Shown here in pieces: positions 48,054 through 57,292 of a stretch of DNA of 64,000 nucleotides. The stretch lies in NCBI RefSeq assembly GCF_007904105.1, contig NZ_CP042325.1:1240001-1304000 (forward strand). The letters run 5' to 3'. The notes beneath the pieces were generated by a model. The model did no database searches. It saw only the letters and a list, made by a program, of their open reading frames with translations, and had not been told where the DNA came from. How positions within the stretch are numbered: position 1 is the first letter of the stretch; each line of letters begins with the position of its first letter. The translations under genes were made by a program, and so were the position numbers. The stretch comes from Corynebacterium sp. sy039. GTDB lineage: Bacteria; Actinomycetota; Actinomycetes; Mycobacteriales; Mycobacteriaceae.

Positions 48054-48542
48054 GTGACTGAATTAGATAGCCAGCAGCCAAAAGTTATTTATACGGAGCG
48101 TCAATGGGTTCCCTGGTATTGGTGGCTCATTGCTGTTTTTATTGTTGCGCTATTAACTGCGCAATGTGCGCTCAATCGTAGTGTCCTGTGGTTATACATT
48201 CCAGCAATCGTCTTGAGCATTATTGCGGTATGGGTATTGCTTACACTGTCTAATACTCGCATCCGCATTGAAGAAGATCCTGATGGTACGAGGTGGCTTG
48301 TCTCTGGTCAAGCTAATCTTCCGCATACAGTTGTATCGCGTTCCATAGCTGTCCCTGCTACTGCAAAACGTAACGCTATGGGTAGGCAACTAGACCCTGC
48401 TGCCTATATCATTTCACGTTCTTGGGTGCCAGAAATGGTCATGCTTGTTCTTAATGACCAAGATGATCCTACCCCTTATTGGCTGGTTAGCTCACGCAAT
48501 CCAGAAGCATTACTTGCTGCTTTTATCCCCAAAGTCCCCTAG
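48054..48542 (+). CDS. DUF3093-family membrane protein
   Basis: A 162-residue protein with two adjacent hydrophobic helices (about 22-40 and 47-66) followed by a soluble domain with RIRIEEDPDG, PHTVVSRSIAVP and PYWLVSSRNPEALLAA, the DUF3093 pattern. Start is GTG 48054. Function unknown; position equals Rv2698, next to dut and DUF4193. Confidence 0.87.
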   Translation: MTELDSQQPKVIYTERQWVPWYWWLIAVFIVALLTAQCALNRSVLWLYIPAIVLSIIAVWVLLTLSNTRIRIEEDPDGTRWLVSGQANLPHTVVSRSIAVPATAKRNAMGRQLDPAAYIISRSWVPEMVMLVLNDQDDPTPYWLVSSRNPEALLAAFIPKVP

Positions 48543-48578
48543 GAACGATCCTTAGAAAAATGCTGCGGTGAAAACAAA

Positions 48579-48606
48579 ATCCTCTCTAGAGCATTCTTGA
48601 GAGGAT
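48579..48606. terminator. Terminator between DUF3093 and DUF4193 genes
   Basis: ATCCTCTC and GAGAGGAT form the stem, with partial pairing inside the loop, followed by CATTATTTTTTAT on the plus strand. Convergent genes flank it. Confidence 0.8.
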
Positions 48607-48660
48607 CATTATTTTTTATATGTGGTTATATGTGGCTGCACTTAGCATAATCAACCAGTT

Positions 48661-48954
48661 CTATGCGCAGTCCAAACAGATGACTGAGCCATCATCTTCG
48701 ACATGCGAGATTCGATTACGACGTTGCACGAGGAAACAACTTGAACATGTAAACTCATTCTCTCGACGAGGAACTACCTCAACCTCATTTTCCTCACCAG
48801 ACAAGTCCATTTGTGGGATATCGAATGATTCAATAATCTCCCCATCGTCGTCGATGCCACTAGTAGATACCTCTGCAGCTTTGAGTCCTTCTAAAGAATC
48901 AATCTCTAGATCATCTTCTGCACGTCGACGAGGTGCATCGTAATCGGTTGCCAT
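48661..48954 (-). CDS. DUF4193-family zinc-ribbon-like protein
   Basis: A 97-residue acidic protein with the conserved start MATDYDAPRRR and a C-terminal pair of CxxC motifs (FTCSSCF and CLDC) that should bind zinc. This is the actinobacterial DUF4193 family (Rv2699c). The small size and zinc ribbon suggest a protein- or nucleic-acid-binding adaptor, but no function is established. Confidence 0.9.
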   Translation of the reverse strand: MATDYDAPRRRAEDDLEIDSLEGLKAAEVSTSGIDDDGEIIESFDIPQMDLSGEENEVEVVPRRENEFTCSSCFLVQRRNRISHVEDDGSVICLDCA

Positions 48955-49287
48955 GAACGTTTTTGCTCCTTAACGATTAAGTCTAAGGCGAGGATATTCC
49001 TTAAACTTATATTTTTTCTAAGCTTCCTGACGCAGCATAGTAAAACATATACAGGCGAATCATATTCATATGACACGCTATGCTCGCTATATGTCTCCCT
49101 GTCACTGTATGTCACGCCCTAAAATATAACACTGGAGTTATTTTCGCAAAACCTGCTTTTATCTGTACGTTTATCCACTAATAAAACACTCCATATCAGC
49201 ACCATGTATTGATTACTATCACTCACATACCGCGCTAAGAATAAAAAGCAATGAATATTACTTTGAGCAATGTTAAAATTTGACTCT
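48955..49287. other. Intergenic region where cei and suhB stand in relatives
   Basis: 333 nt between DUF4193 and ppgK with no convincing gene. It is AT-rich and holds stop codons in all frames at short intervals. In M. tuberculosis this position is occupied by Rv2700 (cei) and Rv2701c (suhB). I see no remnant of either. The AT-rich part near 49240-49285 probably contains the ppgK promoter. Confidence 0.6.
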
Positions 49288-50040
49288 ATGACACGAGTTG
49301 GATTTGGCATTGATGTCGGCGGATCTGGTATCAAAGGAGCCAAAGTAGATCTTGATACTGGTCAGTTCATCGGCGAACGCATTAAAATCACTACCCCGCA
49401 ACCAGCTTCTCCTGCAGCGATTGCACAAACAGTTGCTCGCATTGTCGATCAAGCACAATGGGATGGTGACCTAGGGATTACGCTGCCAGCAGTCATCAAG
49501 GAACAGACCGCTTTGACTGCAGCTAATATAGATTCCTCATGGGTTGGCGTCGATGTCCAAAAATTATTTACCGACCATCTTGGTAAACGCACTATTTCCG
49601 TGCTTAACGACGCCGATGCCGCAGGTCTTGCTGAAGTAGCTTATGGTGATGCACAAGCGCGGCAAGGATTGAGCATTTTACTTACGTTCGGTACCGGTAT
49701 TGGCTCTGCAATTCTCGTTAATGGCACTCTTGTGCCCAACACAGAATTGGGACATTTGCTGATAGGGGAAATCGAAGCTGAAAAATTAGCTTCCTCTGCT
49801 GTAAAAGAACGAGAAGATCTTTCATACACCAAGTGGGCGAAACGAGTAAGTAAAGTTCTCAAAGAATACGAACGGTTGTTTTTCCCCTCAGTTTTTATTG
49901 TTGGTGGTGGCATTTCTCGTAAATCGGAAAAATGGGTGCCAAAATTAACAAATTCTACCCCTGTTATCCCAGCTCAGTTGCGTAATACTGCAGGAATTGT
50001 GGGGGCTGCATTAGCAGTAGAAAAAGCTCTTAAGCCTTAA
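49288..50040 (+). CDS. ppgK: Polyphosphate glucokinase
   Basis: Phosphorylates glucose with polyphosphate (or ATP). From ATG 49288 the protein is 250 residues, the usual length for corynebacterial PpgK, starting [19 protein letters not shown]; the open frame also allows an ATG six codons earlier. ROK/hexokinase-type motifs are present: [23 protein letters not shown] and [11 protein letters not shown]. Placement directly before sigA is conserved from mycobacteria (Rv2702-Rv2703). Confidence 0.94.
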   Translation: MTRVGFGIDVGGSGIKGAKVDLDTGQFIGERIKITTPQPASPAAIAQTVARIVDQAQWDGDLGITLPAVIKEQTALTAANIDSSWVGVDVQKLFTDHLGKRTISVLNDADAAGLAEVAYGDAQARQGLSILLTFGTGIGSAILVNGTLVPNTELGHLLIGEIEAEKLASSAVKEREDLSYTKWAKRVSKVLKEYERLFFPSVFIVGGGISRKSEKWVPKLTNSTPVIPAQLRNTAGIVGAALAVEKALKP

Positions 50041-50090
50041 AGTTTCCCTGTTTTTCAGGCCAGTTCAACGCATAGTTTTTATAAATGTTT

Positions 50091-50096
50091 TATAAT
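50091..50096 (+). promoter_or_regulatory. Candidate -10 element of sigA
   Basis: A consensus TATAAT lies in the 251-nt region between ppgK and sigA. A weak -35-like sequence is near 50068-50075. The transcript would have a leader of roughly 190 nt. Confidence 0.5.
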
Positions 50097-50291
50097 GGCA
50101 CTTTGATTGTGAACATGAGCATTTCTAGCATCTAGGCATAGTCATTCTTCCATGATTGTTTGTTATATAGATTGCATAGTTTTGTTCATGTTCTACACCG
50201 TTCAACAAAGTTAACTCAGTTTCTTAACTTATAGTGACCGCAGTTATTTTGTGACACGCAATATTCATCCTCCGAAGGCGAAAGGGCGTAC

Positions 50292-51863
50292 GTGGCAGCC
50301 ACTGAAAATGCAGATTCTTCAGCTACAGCTCCTACCCGTAAAGCTGTGAAGAAGACAGCAAAGAAAAGTACGGCAAAAAAGACAGCACGTAAGGTAACTC
50401 CCCGTGCTGCTACTTCAGTAGACGTTCTCCAAGATCTTTCTGTTACTGCTACTACAGAAGATCGCTCTGCAGCCTCCGACGCTGCAGATGCTTCAGAAAC
50501 ACGCACTCCTGCGAAGAAAACCAGCAAGCGTAGCGTCAAATCTGCAACGAAGAAAACGGCTAAAAAGACTGCACGCAAAACTGCTAAAAAAGCTACCCGC
50601 AAAGCCACAAAGATAGCTGCCGAGAAACCGCAAGCACCCGCTAACGAAGAATCCCCTACTAAAAATGAAGCTGAGCAAACATCTGAGTTTGATATCGATG
50701 ATGCTCCGCTTACTCTAGAAGAGGATAATGATGAATTCTCCGATGACCTCGATGTGGGTCTGGATGAGGAAAACTTCGATCCTGACCTAGACGATGACCT
50801 TGATGAAGGTGAATCTGAGGTTGGGCTTGACCAAGATGAAGATGATGAAGAGCATACTTCTGCTGTCTGGGATGAGGATGAATCCAAAGCACTACGCCAG
50901 GCTCGTAAAGACGCAGAACTCACTGCTTCAGCAGACTCTGTACGCGCTTATCTTAAGCAAATTGGTAAGGTTGCACTGCTCAATGCGGAGCAAGAAGTCT
51001 CACTCGCCAAGCGAGTTGAGGCTGGTCTTTATGCTACGTACCGCATGGAGCAAATGGAAGAAGCCTATAATAATGGCGATAAAGACGCTAAGTTAACACC
51101 AGCAGTCAAACGCGATTTACGTGCTATTGCTCGTGACGGCCGCAAAGCGAAGAACCACTTATTAGAAGCAAATCTGCGTCTTGTTGTTTCTCTTGCTAAG
51201 CGCTATACCGGACGTGGCATGGCTTTCCTTGACCTCATTCAAGAAGGTAATTTGGGTCTTATTCGCGCTGTAGAGAAATTTGACTATACCAAGGGATATA
51301 AATTCTCTACCTATGCAACCTGGTGGATTCGCCAAGCAATTACCCGTGCTATGGCTGATCAGGCTCGTACCATTCGTATTCCTGTTCACATGGTAGAGGT
51401 CATTAATAAACTTGGTCGTATCCAGCGTGAGCTTCTTCAGGATCTTGGTCGTGAGCCAACGCCACAAGAGTTGGCCAAAGAAATGGATATCACCGAAGAA
51501 AAAGTTTTAGAGATTCAACAATATGCTCGTGAACCTATCTCTTTGGATCAGACCATTGGTGATGAAGGTGATAGCCAACTTGGTGACTTTATCGAAGATT
51601 CAGAGGCCGTAATTGCAGTCGATGCTGTTTCTTTCACGTTATTGCAAGATCAACTCCAAGATGTGCTTCATACTCTTTCTGAGCGTGAAGCAGGTGTCGT
51701 AAAACTGCGTTTTGGTCTTACCGACGGTATGCCACGTACCTTGGATGAAATTGGTCAAGTGTACGGTGTTACCCGTGAGCGTATTCGCCAAATTGAGTCG
51801 AAAACTATGTCAAAACTACGTCATCCTTCTCGTTCTCAAGTTTTACGCGATTACCTCGATTAG
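50292..51863 (+). CDS. sigA: Primary RNA polymerase sigma factor SigA
   Basis: Housekeeping sigma-70 factor. The 523-residue protein (GTG start after GAAAGGG) has a long N-terminal extension made of two Lys/Ala-rich blocks with KKTAKK-type repeats (about 15-40 and 70-115), then a very acidic stretch (about 130-205), followed by region 1.2 ([11 protein letters not shown]), region 2 ([28 protein letters not shown]), region 3 and region 4 with the helix-turn-helix [21 protein letters not shown]. Regions 2-4 look fully intact. A hairpin terminator follows. Confidence 0.97.
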   Translation: MAATENADSSATAPTRKAVKKTAKKSTAKKTARKVTPRAATSVDVLQDLSVTATTEDRSAASDAADASETRTPAKKTSKRSVKSATKKTAKKTARKTAKKATRKATKIAAEKPQAPANEESPTKNEAEQTSEFDIDDAPLTLEEDNDEFSDDLDVGLDEENFDPDLDDDLDEGESEVGLDQDEDDEEHTSAVWDEDESKALRQARKDAELTASADSVRAYLKQIGKVALLNAEQEVSLAKRVEAGLYATYRMEQMEEAYNNGDKDAKLTPAVKRDLRAIARDGRKAKNHLLEANLRLVVSLAKRYTGRGMAFLDLIQEGNLGLIRAVEKFDYTKGYKFSTYATWWIRQAITRAMADQARTIRIPVHMVEVINKLGRIQRELLQDLGREPTPQELAKEMDITEEKVLEIQQYAREPISLDQTIGDEGDSQLGDFIEDSEAVIAVDAVSFTLLQDQLQDVLHTLSEREAGVVKLRFGLTDGMPRTLDEIGQVYGVTRERIRQIESKTMSKLRHPSRSQVLRDYLD

Positions 51864-51878
51864 CCTCTCCAAAAAATC

Positions 51879-51924
51879 AAGCAGCATGGGGACTTCCCTT
51901 TTTCAAGGTTTCCCTATGCTGCTT
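51879..51924. terminator. Terminator between sigA and DUF418 gene
   Basis: AAGCAGCATGGGGA and TCCCTATGCTGCTT pair with one or two mismatches around about 17 nt, between the convergent sigA and DUF418 genes, followed by TGGGTTTT. Confidence 0.78.
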
Positions 51925-51943
51925 TGGGTTTTATGGCTCAACG

Positions 51944-53266
51944 TTACACAACAGTGGTAACTGGCTGTTCCTTGTGCTTTTCGACGTATCGGGCAAAGTC
52001 AAACTCTGACTCTGTGCGCTGATACTCTAATGCTTTAATCTGCTCTAAATCTGAAAGCACGAACGTAGTATATGCCTTAGGTTTTCCATAACCAATCTTT
52101 CGATGCAACCACTCAAACGGACCTGGTTTCTTTAGTTTCTCTAAAATACCGGCAATGATGAGCGTCGCTAGCCATACCCCAAATGCTATTGCCACAAGTT
52201 TCCATGCCGAAGCATTGACTCCTTGATGCAGCGTATATTTATTGACAATGATAAAAAAGAAGACAGATTGCAAAAGATATCCGCTCATCGAGCGCTTTCC
52301 TAAAGCAGTAAAAGGTTTCATCCATGTTTGTGGTTTCTGATCAGTAGTAATGCGATCAAATAGCAAAGCAAGTAGTGCAAGAAAACCAGGACCGGTAAGT
52401 ACGCCCAAAGAACTATTGAGCTCTCCCCAAATATCGTACCCTGGTATCACGCCAATCATCGACAAACCCCAAGGCAACCCAATACCAAAAACAATAACTA
52501 CATAAATAACAGCCCATACGTATAGATGCCGTCGATAACGATCAATACGTGTGAGTACATTTCGTCGTGCAGCGACAAATCCCAGTATAATCACTGGTCC
52601 AAATGAAAAAAGAGCAGCCGGAACTCGGATAAAACTACTTACTACCACAATCAAACCAAAAAGTAACTGCTCAGGATAACTACCCGGTCCGCCAACAAGA
52701 GAAGGATCATCAACGATAGCTGTGCTGTTGTTCCAATCCAAGAAGAAAATTATATTGCCAACAGTGATAATGCTGATGAGCGCGAAAAAAATACCAGCAA
52801 TAACAAGCAACCACTTATCTGACAAAGAAATCGTAAAAGAAAGCAAAACAGCTATTCCACCATATAAGAGCATGATGTCGCCACTAAAAAGAAAAATAGC
52901 ATGAAGAGCGCCAAAAAGCGCCAAGAAAGCATAGCGTCTAATAAGCACCATACGTGCTTGCGACAAACGCGCTCCTGCTTTAAGCTCACGCATCAGAATA
53001 AGACCAATTCCGTAGCCCAATAAGGTGCTAAACATTGGCAGTCCACGTACATGCGCAAACATGGCGGCGAGCACAATTGTCACTTTATCTAAGGTTTGTT
53101 GTATTCCTGCCTGATAATGAATAGCTCCATAATCAGTGACGCTAAGCCTGTTATAAAAGCCGTCGTCGTAATAGCACCAGATTGTGAGTACGTTTGCAAT
53201 GGCAATACCAAGTAATGCTAGACCACGAGCAAAATCAGGAAGAAGAAGTCTTGTTTTTTGGTTCAT
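51944..53266 (-). CDS. DUF418-family integral membrane protein
   Basis: A 440-residue polytopic protein with about ten membrane helices. Family marks are the N-terminal LLLPDFARGLALLGIAIAN, the middle MLLYGGIAVLLSF and the C-terminal DUF418 domain with LGKRSMSGYLLQSVFFFI and GPFEWLHRKIGYGK. Related proteins (YeiB type) resemble acyltransferase-like or transport proteins, but no activity is proven. It is transcribed alone on the minus strand. Confidence 0.88.
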   Translation of the reverse strand: MNQKTRLLLPDFARGLALLGIAIANVLTIWCYYDDGFYNRLSVTDYGAIHYQAGIQQTLDKVTIVLAAMFAHVRGLPMFSTLLGYGIGLILMRELKAGARLSQARMVLIRRYAFLALFGALHAIFLFSGDIMLLYGGIAVLLSFTISLSDKWLLVIAGIFFALISIITVGNIIFFLDWNNSTAIVDDPSLVGGPGSYPEQLLFGLIVVVSSFIRVPAALFSFGPVIILGFVAARRNVLTRIDRYRRHLYVWAVIYVVIVFGIGLPWGLSMIGVIPGYDIWGELNSSLGVLTGPGFLALLALLFDRITTDQKPQTWMKPFTALGKRSMSGYLLQSVFFFIIVNKYTLHQGVNASAWKLVAIAFGVWLATLIIAGILEKLKKPGPFEWLHRKIGYGKPKAYTTFVLSDLEQIKALEYQRTESEFDFARYVEKHKEQPVTTVV

Positions 53267-53322
53267 TATTTATCGCCTTATCCACTCGGTTTAGCTACTT
53301 CACTGCACTCAAATACTCAAAC

Positions 53323-53362
53323 AGGGGCAGATTTATAGCTTCCATAGCTAACACCTGCCCCT
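53323..53362 (-). terminator. Terminator after DUF4190 gene
   Basis: AGGGGCAG and CTGCCCCT form the outer stem with an inner TAGCT/AGCTA stem. It lies between the DUF4190 stop and the DUF418 start, both on the minus strand, and would end the upstream transcript. Confidence 0.65.
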
Positions 53363-53448
53363 CTTATCTTCTGAAGATAATGTTCTTCTTGTGCCTACTC
53401 AGTAATGTGACACGAGTAAAAGCACGAACACTCCATCACTTGCTCACA

Positions 53449-53985
53449 TTAGCCGTTCACATAGTCATCGATAGTTTTTTCGATGCACTGATCAAGTTCT
53501 TGCTGGGTGGAAGTAATGTCATCGCAGTGTTGTACCTCATCTTTAATGCCGAGAACGAACATGGTGAAAAATACTGCCACGATAGCAGTAATAATGAGAG
53601 AAATGATTGATGTCACGAGTCCGGTAATCGCCATACCTTTGCGCTTTTGATCGGTATCAGACATTTTCGCTGCTTTTCGTAGCGCAAGGATGGACAACAC
53701 TAAGCCAGCAATAGGCAACAAGATGGTCACACCGAGGAATAGTGATGCGATACCAATACCCATCGCCCAAGGTGCGAGAGCGTTTACTTCTGGTTGCCTG
53801 TAAGAAGCGGGATAACCGCTAAGTGGTTGTGGTTGTGCTGCTGAATAAGGAGAATAGGTGTTTGCATCTGTTCCTGGTGTAATACCCTGAGCACCATTTT
53901 CCTGATACTGCGTATAACCTGAGGCTGTACTGCCATTCGATTCCTGATTAGGTTGTGGTGTTCCAGGAGCATAGGGATTACTCAT
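53449..53985 (-). CDS. DUF4190-domain membrane protein
   Basis: A 178-residue protein with a Pro/Gln/Ser/Asn-rich N-terminal half (to about residue 70), two membrane helices (about 74-98 and 117-142) separated by the basic loop RKAAKMSDTDQKRKGMA, and a short outside tail with one Cys on each side (HCDD, DQCIE) that may form a disulfide. The helices fit the DUF4190 family, common in actinobacteria and of unknown function. Confidence 0.82.
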   Translation of the reverse strand: MSNPYAPGTPQPNQESNGSTASGYTQYQENGAQGITPGTDANTYSPYSAAQPQPLSGYPASYRQPEVNALAPWAMGIGIASLFLGVTILLPIAGLVLSILALRKAAKMSDTDQKRKGMAITGLVTSIISLIITAIVAVFFTMFVLGIKDEVQHCDDITSTQQELDQCIEKTIDDYVNG

Positions 53986-54162
53986 AATTCTTTGCGTCTT
54001 CCTTAATCTGTATCTATATGCCTATGATTTTTATTCACTCGAAGTGGAAAAAACATCTACTGCCATAGTAGGGCAACCTGAAAAGTACCGCAGCTATCAT
54101 CATCACTTCGTTATTATTTTGTTATTAGAAAACACTTATAGCTTTAAGTTAATAAAAGAATT

Positions 54163-55872
54163 TTACCAACGCCGTAAGTAGTCAATCCGAGCCCGCAATT
54201 GCTCAGCAGAACACATCGCAGTCGGCGGCCCACCACACTTTTTTCGCGCCTCCGTATGAATAGCCCCATGCGGTCGCCCAGTACGCGAAGCAGTAATGGC
54301 AACCAAAGCGTTGAGCTCTTTACGTAGCTTTGGAATTTCTTGACTCGTCACCTGAGACTGTGCACCCTGCATTTTCTGAGCTTTTCGACGCTGCTCTTCC
54401 TCTTTTTGCCGCCGCTTATCTTCAGCTTGGCGAGCATCTAATTGCGCACTCTGACGTTTATTGAGCAACGCCCGCATTTGCTCTGCATCAAGTAAACCCG
54501 GTAACCCAAGAAAATCCGCTTCTTCTTCCGAACCGACACGTGTACCAGTTCCATACGAAGAGCCATCATAAATCAACGCATCTAACTCTGCTTCTGCCCC
54601 AATCGACTCATAAGCAGGCAACTCATCTTTATGTGTCTCTTGTTTATTAGCTGCTGCCAATAATTCATCATCCCACCCTTCTTTAGGCCGATCAGGTTTG
54701 CCAAGAACATGATCACGTGATGTTTCTAATTTTGCTGCTAAGTCAAGCAAGACTGGCACTGACGGTAAAAATACTGATGCAGTTTCACCTTTTTTCCGCG
54801 AACGCACAAAGCGCCCAATCGCCTGGGCAAAGAACAACGGCGTAGAAGAACTTGTAGCATAGACGCCTACAGCAAGACGAGGCACGTCAACCCCTTCAGA
54901 AACCATACGCACAGCGACCATCCACTCATCAGTGCCATCAGAAAAATCCTCAATCCTTTGTGAGGCACCAGTCTCATCAGACAAAATAACTGACACAGGC
55001 GTAGACGACAATGCTTCTAAAATTTTCGCATAAGCACGAGCTGTTGTCTTATCAGTTGCAATCACCAAGCCACCTGCATCAGGGATATGCTTGCGCAGTT
55101 GCATTAGCCGAGTATGAGCAGCACGAAGGACTGCAGGTATCCAATCACCACGAGGATCAAGAGCGGTTTTCCATGCACGAGCTGTTTGCTCAGCATTGAG
55201 CGGTTCACCTAAGCGGGCAGCATACTCTTCCCCAGCACTTGTACGCCACCGAGCTTCACCCGAGTAAGCAAGAAAAACCACAGGGCGCACTACCCCATCT
55301 GCTAGTGCGTCTGCATACGCATAAGTATGATCCGACTGCGAGACTAAGTGTCCTTCGCCGTCTTCTTCATAGCGAACAAACGGAATGGGAGAATCATCAG
55401 ATCGAAACGGAGTACCAGTAAGTGCTAAACGTCGCTCAGCATCAGAATAGGCTTCTCGAATTCCATCTCCCCAGCTTTTTGTATCACCGCCATGATGAAT
55501 CTCATCCATGATCACCAATGATCGCTTTGCCGTGGCAATGCTGTAATGCTTATAAGGGTGCATTGCCACCTGCGCATAGGTAACAACAATTCCGTCATAA
55601 TGCGGGTTTACTGCATCAGTGTTCTTAAACTTTGGATCAAGAGCAAGCCCAACTCGCGCAGCAGCTCCCGACCACTGTTGCTTAAGATGCTCTGTAGGAA
55701 CGACCACGATTACCCGATCCACGGTGTGTTGGGTTTTCAGCTCAGTTGCTACTCGCAATGCAAAGGTTGTTTTTCCCGCTCCAGGTGTTGCCACAGCAAG
55801 GAAATCACGTGGATTGGTCATTAAGTATTTGCTGAGCGCCTTGCGCTGCCAGGCGCGAAGGTTATCACTCAC
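54163..55872 (-). CDS. Superfamily II DEAD/DEAH-type helicase
   Basis: A 569-residue SF2 ATPase. Motif I ATPGAGKTT is at 28-36, motif Ia VVPTEHLKQQW, motif II MDEIHHGGD near 120-128, motif III ALTGTPFRSDD; the second RecA domain has MVAVRMVSEGVDVP and QAIGRFVRSRKKGE (motif VI). After the core comes a coiled-coil-like Gln/Arg/Lys/Glu-rich helix (about 470-505) and a C-terminal helical domain with RPHGAIHTEARKKCGG. DNA-repair-like XPB/RecQ-type function is likely, but the real substrate is unknown. The DUF3039 gene overlaps its start by 4 nt. Confidence 0.9.
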   Translation of the reverse strand: MSDNLRAWQRKALSKYLMTNPRDFLAVATPGAGKTTFALRVATELKTQHTVDRVIVVVPTEHLKQQWSGAAARVGLALDPKFKNTDAVNPHYDGIVVTYAQVAMHPYKHYSIATAKRSLVIMDEIHHGGDTKSWGDGIREAYSDAERRLALTGTPFRSDDSPIPFVRYEEDGEGHLVSQSDHTYAYADALADGVVRPVVFLAYSGEARWRTSAGEEYAARLGEPLNAEQTARAWKTALDPRGDWIPAVLRAAHTRLMQLRKHIPDAGGLVIATDKTTARAYAKILEALSSTPVSVILSDETGASQRIEDFSDGTDEWMVAVRMVSEGVDVPRLAVGVYATSSSTPLFFAQAIGRFVRSRKKGETASVFLPSVPVLLDLAAKLETSRDHVLGKPDRPKEGWDDELLAAANKQETHKDELPAYESIGAEAELDALIYDGSSYGTGTRVGSEEEADFLGLPGLLDAEQMRALLNKRQSAQLDARQAEDKRRQKEEEQRRKAQKMQGAQSQVTSQEIPKLRKELNALVAITASRTGRPHGAIHTEARKKCGGPPTAMCSAEQLRARIDYLRRW

Positions 55873-56108
55873 TTCTTACGTAGACCTCGATAGATTCTCT
55901 CGCAATCTGGACATACAGGTGATCCTGGTTTGGCTTGTTTTGTTACTGGAAAAGTTTCACCGCACAAGGCAACAACCATTTTCCCTGAAATGGCAGAATC
56001 AACTATTTGGTCTTTTTTGACATAGTGGAAAAATTGAGGTGTATCGTCCCCAGTGCTGATTTTTTCCCGAGTATCCGGACGTTCCAGTGTCTGCGTTGAA
56101 GTGCTCAC
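55869..56108 (-). CDS. DUF3039-family small zinc-binding-like protein
   Basis: A 79-residue protein with the conserved FFHYVKKDQIVDSAISG segment, ALCGETF and CPDCERIY. The Cys residues could bind zinc. It overlaps the helicase start by 4 nt, so both are made together; an adaptor role for the helicase is a guess from this coupling. DUF3039 is found next to this helicase in other actinobacteria. Confidence 0.88.
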   Translation of the reverse strand: MSTSTQTLERPDTREKISTGDDTPQFFHYVKKDQIVDSAISGKMVVALCGETFPVTKQAKPGSPVCPDCERIYRGLRKK

Positions 56109-56159
56109 CTCATCTATAATGCCCCACTTCTATGCCGAAAGCACATAATAGGGCTACGC

Positions 56160-56672
56160 TTGGCTAATATGAGTAACTTTCGTGGGACAATTGTCGAGCA
56201 TGAGCAATCATCTGATGATGATTTCCCTTCGCGTCGCCCACGTATAGGACAGATACTGGATTTTGTATCTCGGCCGATGCGCAGACGCACAGCTGTGCTC
56301 ATTACTGATGCCAAACAAAGTCCGGAGCAAAATAGAAAGCGTCGCAAAAAGACTTATACCTGGTTGCAAGGGTTGCGAATCCCTTTTCTGCTATTGGCAG
56401 CTCTGACGTATTTTTTCATGCACAATATCGCGCTTTCGACGATTCTGTTCTTGGTGTCCATTCCGTTACCGTGGATAGCTGTTGTCATTGCTAATGAAAC
56501 TGGGCAGCGTCGAGATAAGCGGGAACAACAAGTATATAAGCCTGCGTTGATGAGAGCTCAACAAGAAATTAGTGCACGGCAAGCAGCGCTTGAGGAGCAC
56601 CACACGCAATCGAAAAATGATAGAGAACATTCTACTAATACACCTGATGACAATGCATCAGACGAGGAATAA
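56160..56672 (+). CDS. DUF3099-family membrane protein
   Basis: A 170-residue protein with the DUF3099 core: AVLITDAKQSPEQNRKRRKKTY followed by two hydrophobic helices (about 73-90 and 94-113). The N-terminal and C-terminal tails are polar and charged. Start may be TTG at 56160 or ATG at 56169. It is divergent from the DUF3039 gene and 3 nt before dtd. Function unknown. Confidence 0.83.
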   Translation: MANMSNFRGTIVEHEQSSDDDFPSRRPRIGQILDFVSRPMRRRTAVLITDAKQSPEQNRKRRKKTYTWLQGLRIPFLLLAALTYFFMHNIALSTILFLVSIPLPWIAVVIANETGQRRDKREQQVYKPALMRAQQEISARQAALEEHHTQSKNDREHSTNTPDDNASDEE

Positions 56673-56675
56673 ATT

Positions 56676-57140
56676 ATGAAAGCAGTATTAACTCGAGTGA
56701 GCTACGCGGATGTACGAGTAAAGCGAGAAAATAATAACGACGGCACAGAATGTTGGGAAAAAATTGCTGAAATAAAGTGCTCAGATAGTGGCGGTATTTT
56801 AGCCCTGGTGGGAGTTGCGCGTAGTGATGACAGCACTGATGCAGCATTGATGGCAAGAAAAATTGCTGAACTACGTATTTTGGCAGGCGAAAAGAATGTT
56901 GAACAGGCTCACGCCCCAGTTTTATTAGTAAGTCAATTTACTTTGTTAGGGCAAACAGCAAAAGGACGACGGCCTTCTTGGTCTGAGGCTGCTCCTTCTG
57001 AACTTGCTCACCCGCTCATAGAAGAAGTAGCTCTTTTATTGCGCGAGCGTGGCATATATGTAGAGCAAGGACAATTCGGTGCGCATATGAAAGTTTCTTC
57101 CACTAACGACGGTCCTTTTACTGTGTTGGTGGAAACCTAA
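56676..57140 (+). CDS. dtd: D-aminoacyl-tRNA deacylase
   Basis: Removes D-amino acids from mischarged tRNA. The 154-residue protein has the active-site blocks [20 protein letters not shown] and [16 protein letters not shown] (the cross-subunit motif containing the Gly-Pro dipeptide region). It has a longer hairpin near residues 15-35 ([14 protein letters not shown]) than most relatives and a shortened loop near 70. It follows the DUF3099 gene by 3 nt, so it is probably co-transcribed. Confidence 0.93.
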   Translation: MKAVLTRVSYADVRVKRENNNDGTECWEKIAEIKCSDSGGILALVGVARSDDSTDAALMARKIAELRILAGEKNVEQAHAPVLLVSQFTLLGQTAKGRRPSWSEAAPSELAHPLIEEVALLLRERGIYVEQGQFGAHMKVSSTNDGPFTVLVET

Positions 57141-57173
57141 TGTGAGCTTTGTACCTCTACGGGTTGCTTCTTC

Positions 57174-57193
57174 TGATCGGTAATGATCGGTAA
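57174..57193. repeat. Tandem duplication of TGATCGGTAA upstream of sigB
   Basis: Two perfect adjacent copies of the 10-mer TGATCGGTAA in the 152-nt region between dtd and sigB, about 100 nt before the sigB start. Confidence 0.85.
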
Positions 57194-57279
57194 TGGGGTT
57201 TCGATACTGAAAAATATTCTGAATGGGGTGGGAACAAAAGCATGACCTAACCCGTTACTTCATATAGAACACCGATTTC

Positions 57280-57285
57280 AGGAGG
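57280..57285 (+). promoter_or_regulatory. Strong ribosome-binding site of sigB
   Basis: AGGAGG lies 7 nt before the GTG at 57293 and decides that start for sigB. Confidence 0.85.
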
Positions 57286-57292
57286 TAGCAAG

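Noticed and set aside
50216..50923. A 235-codon minus-strand reading frame very rich in Ser.
   Set aside because: It is the antisense shadow of the Lys/Ala- and Asp/Glu-rich start of sigA; low-complexity composition, no ribosome-binding site and overlap with a certain gene.
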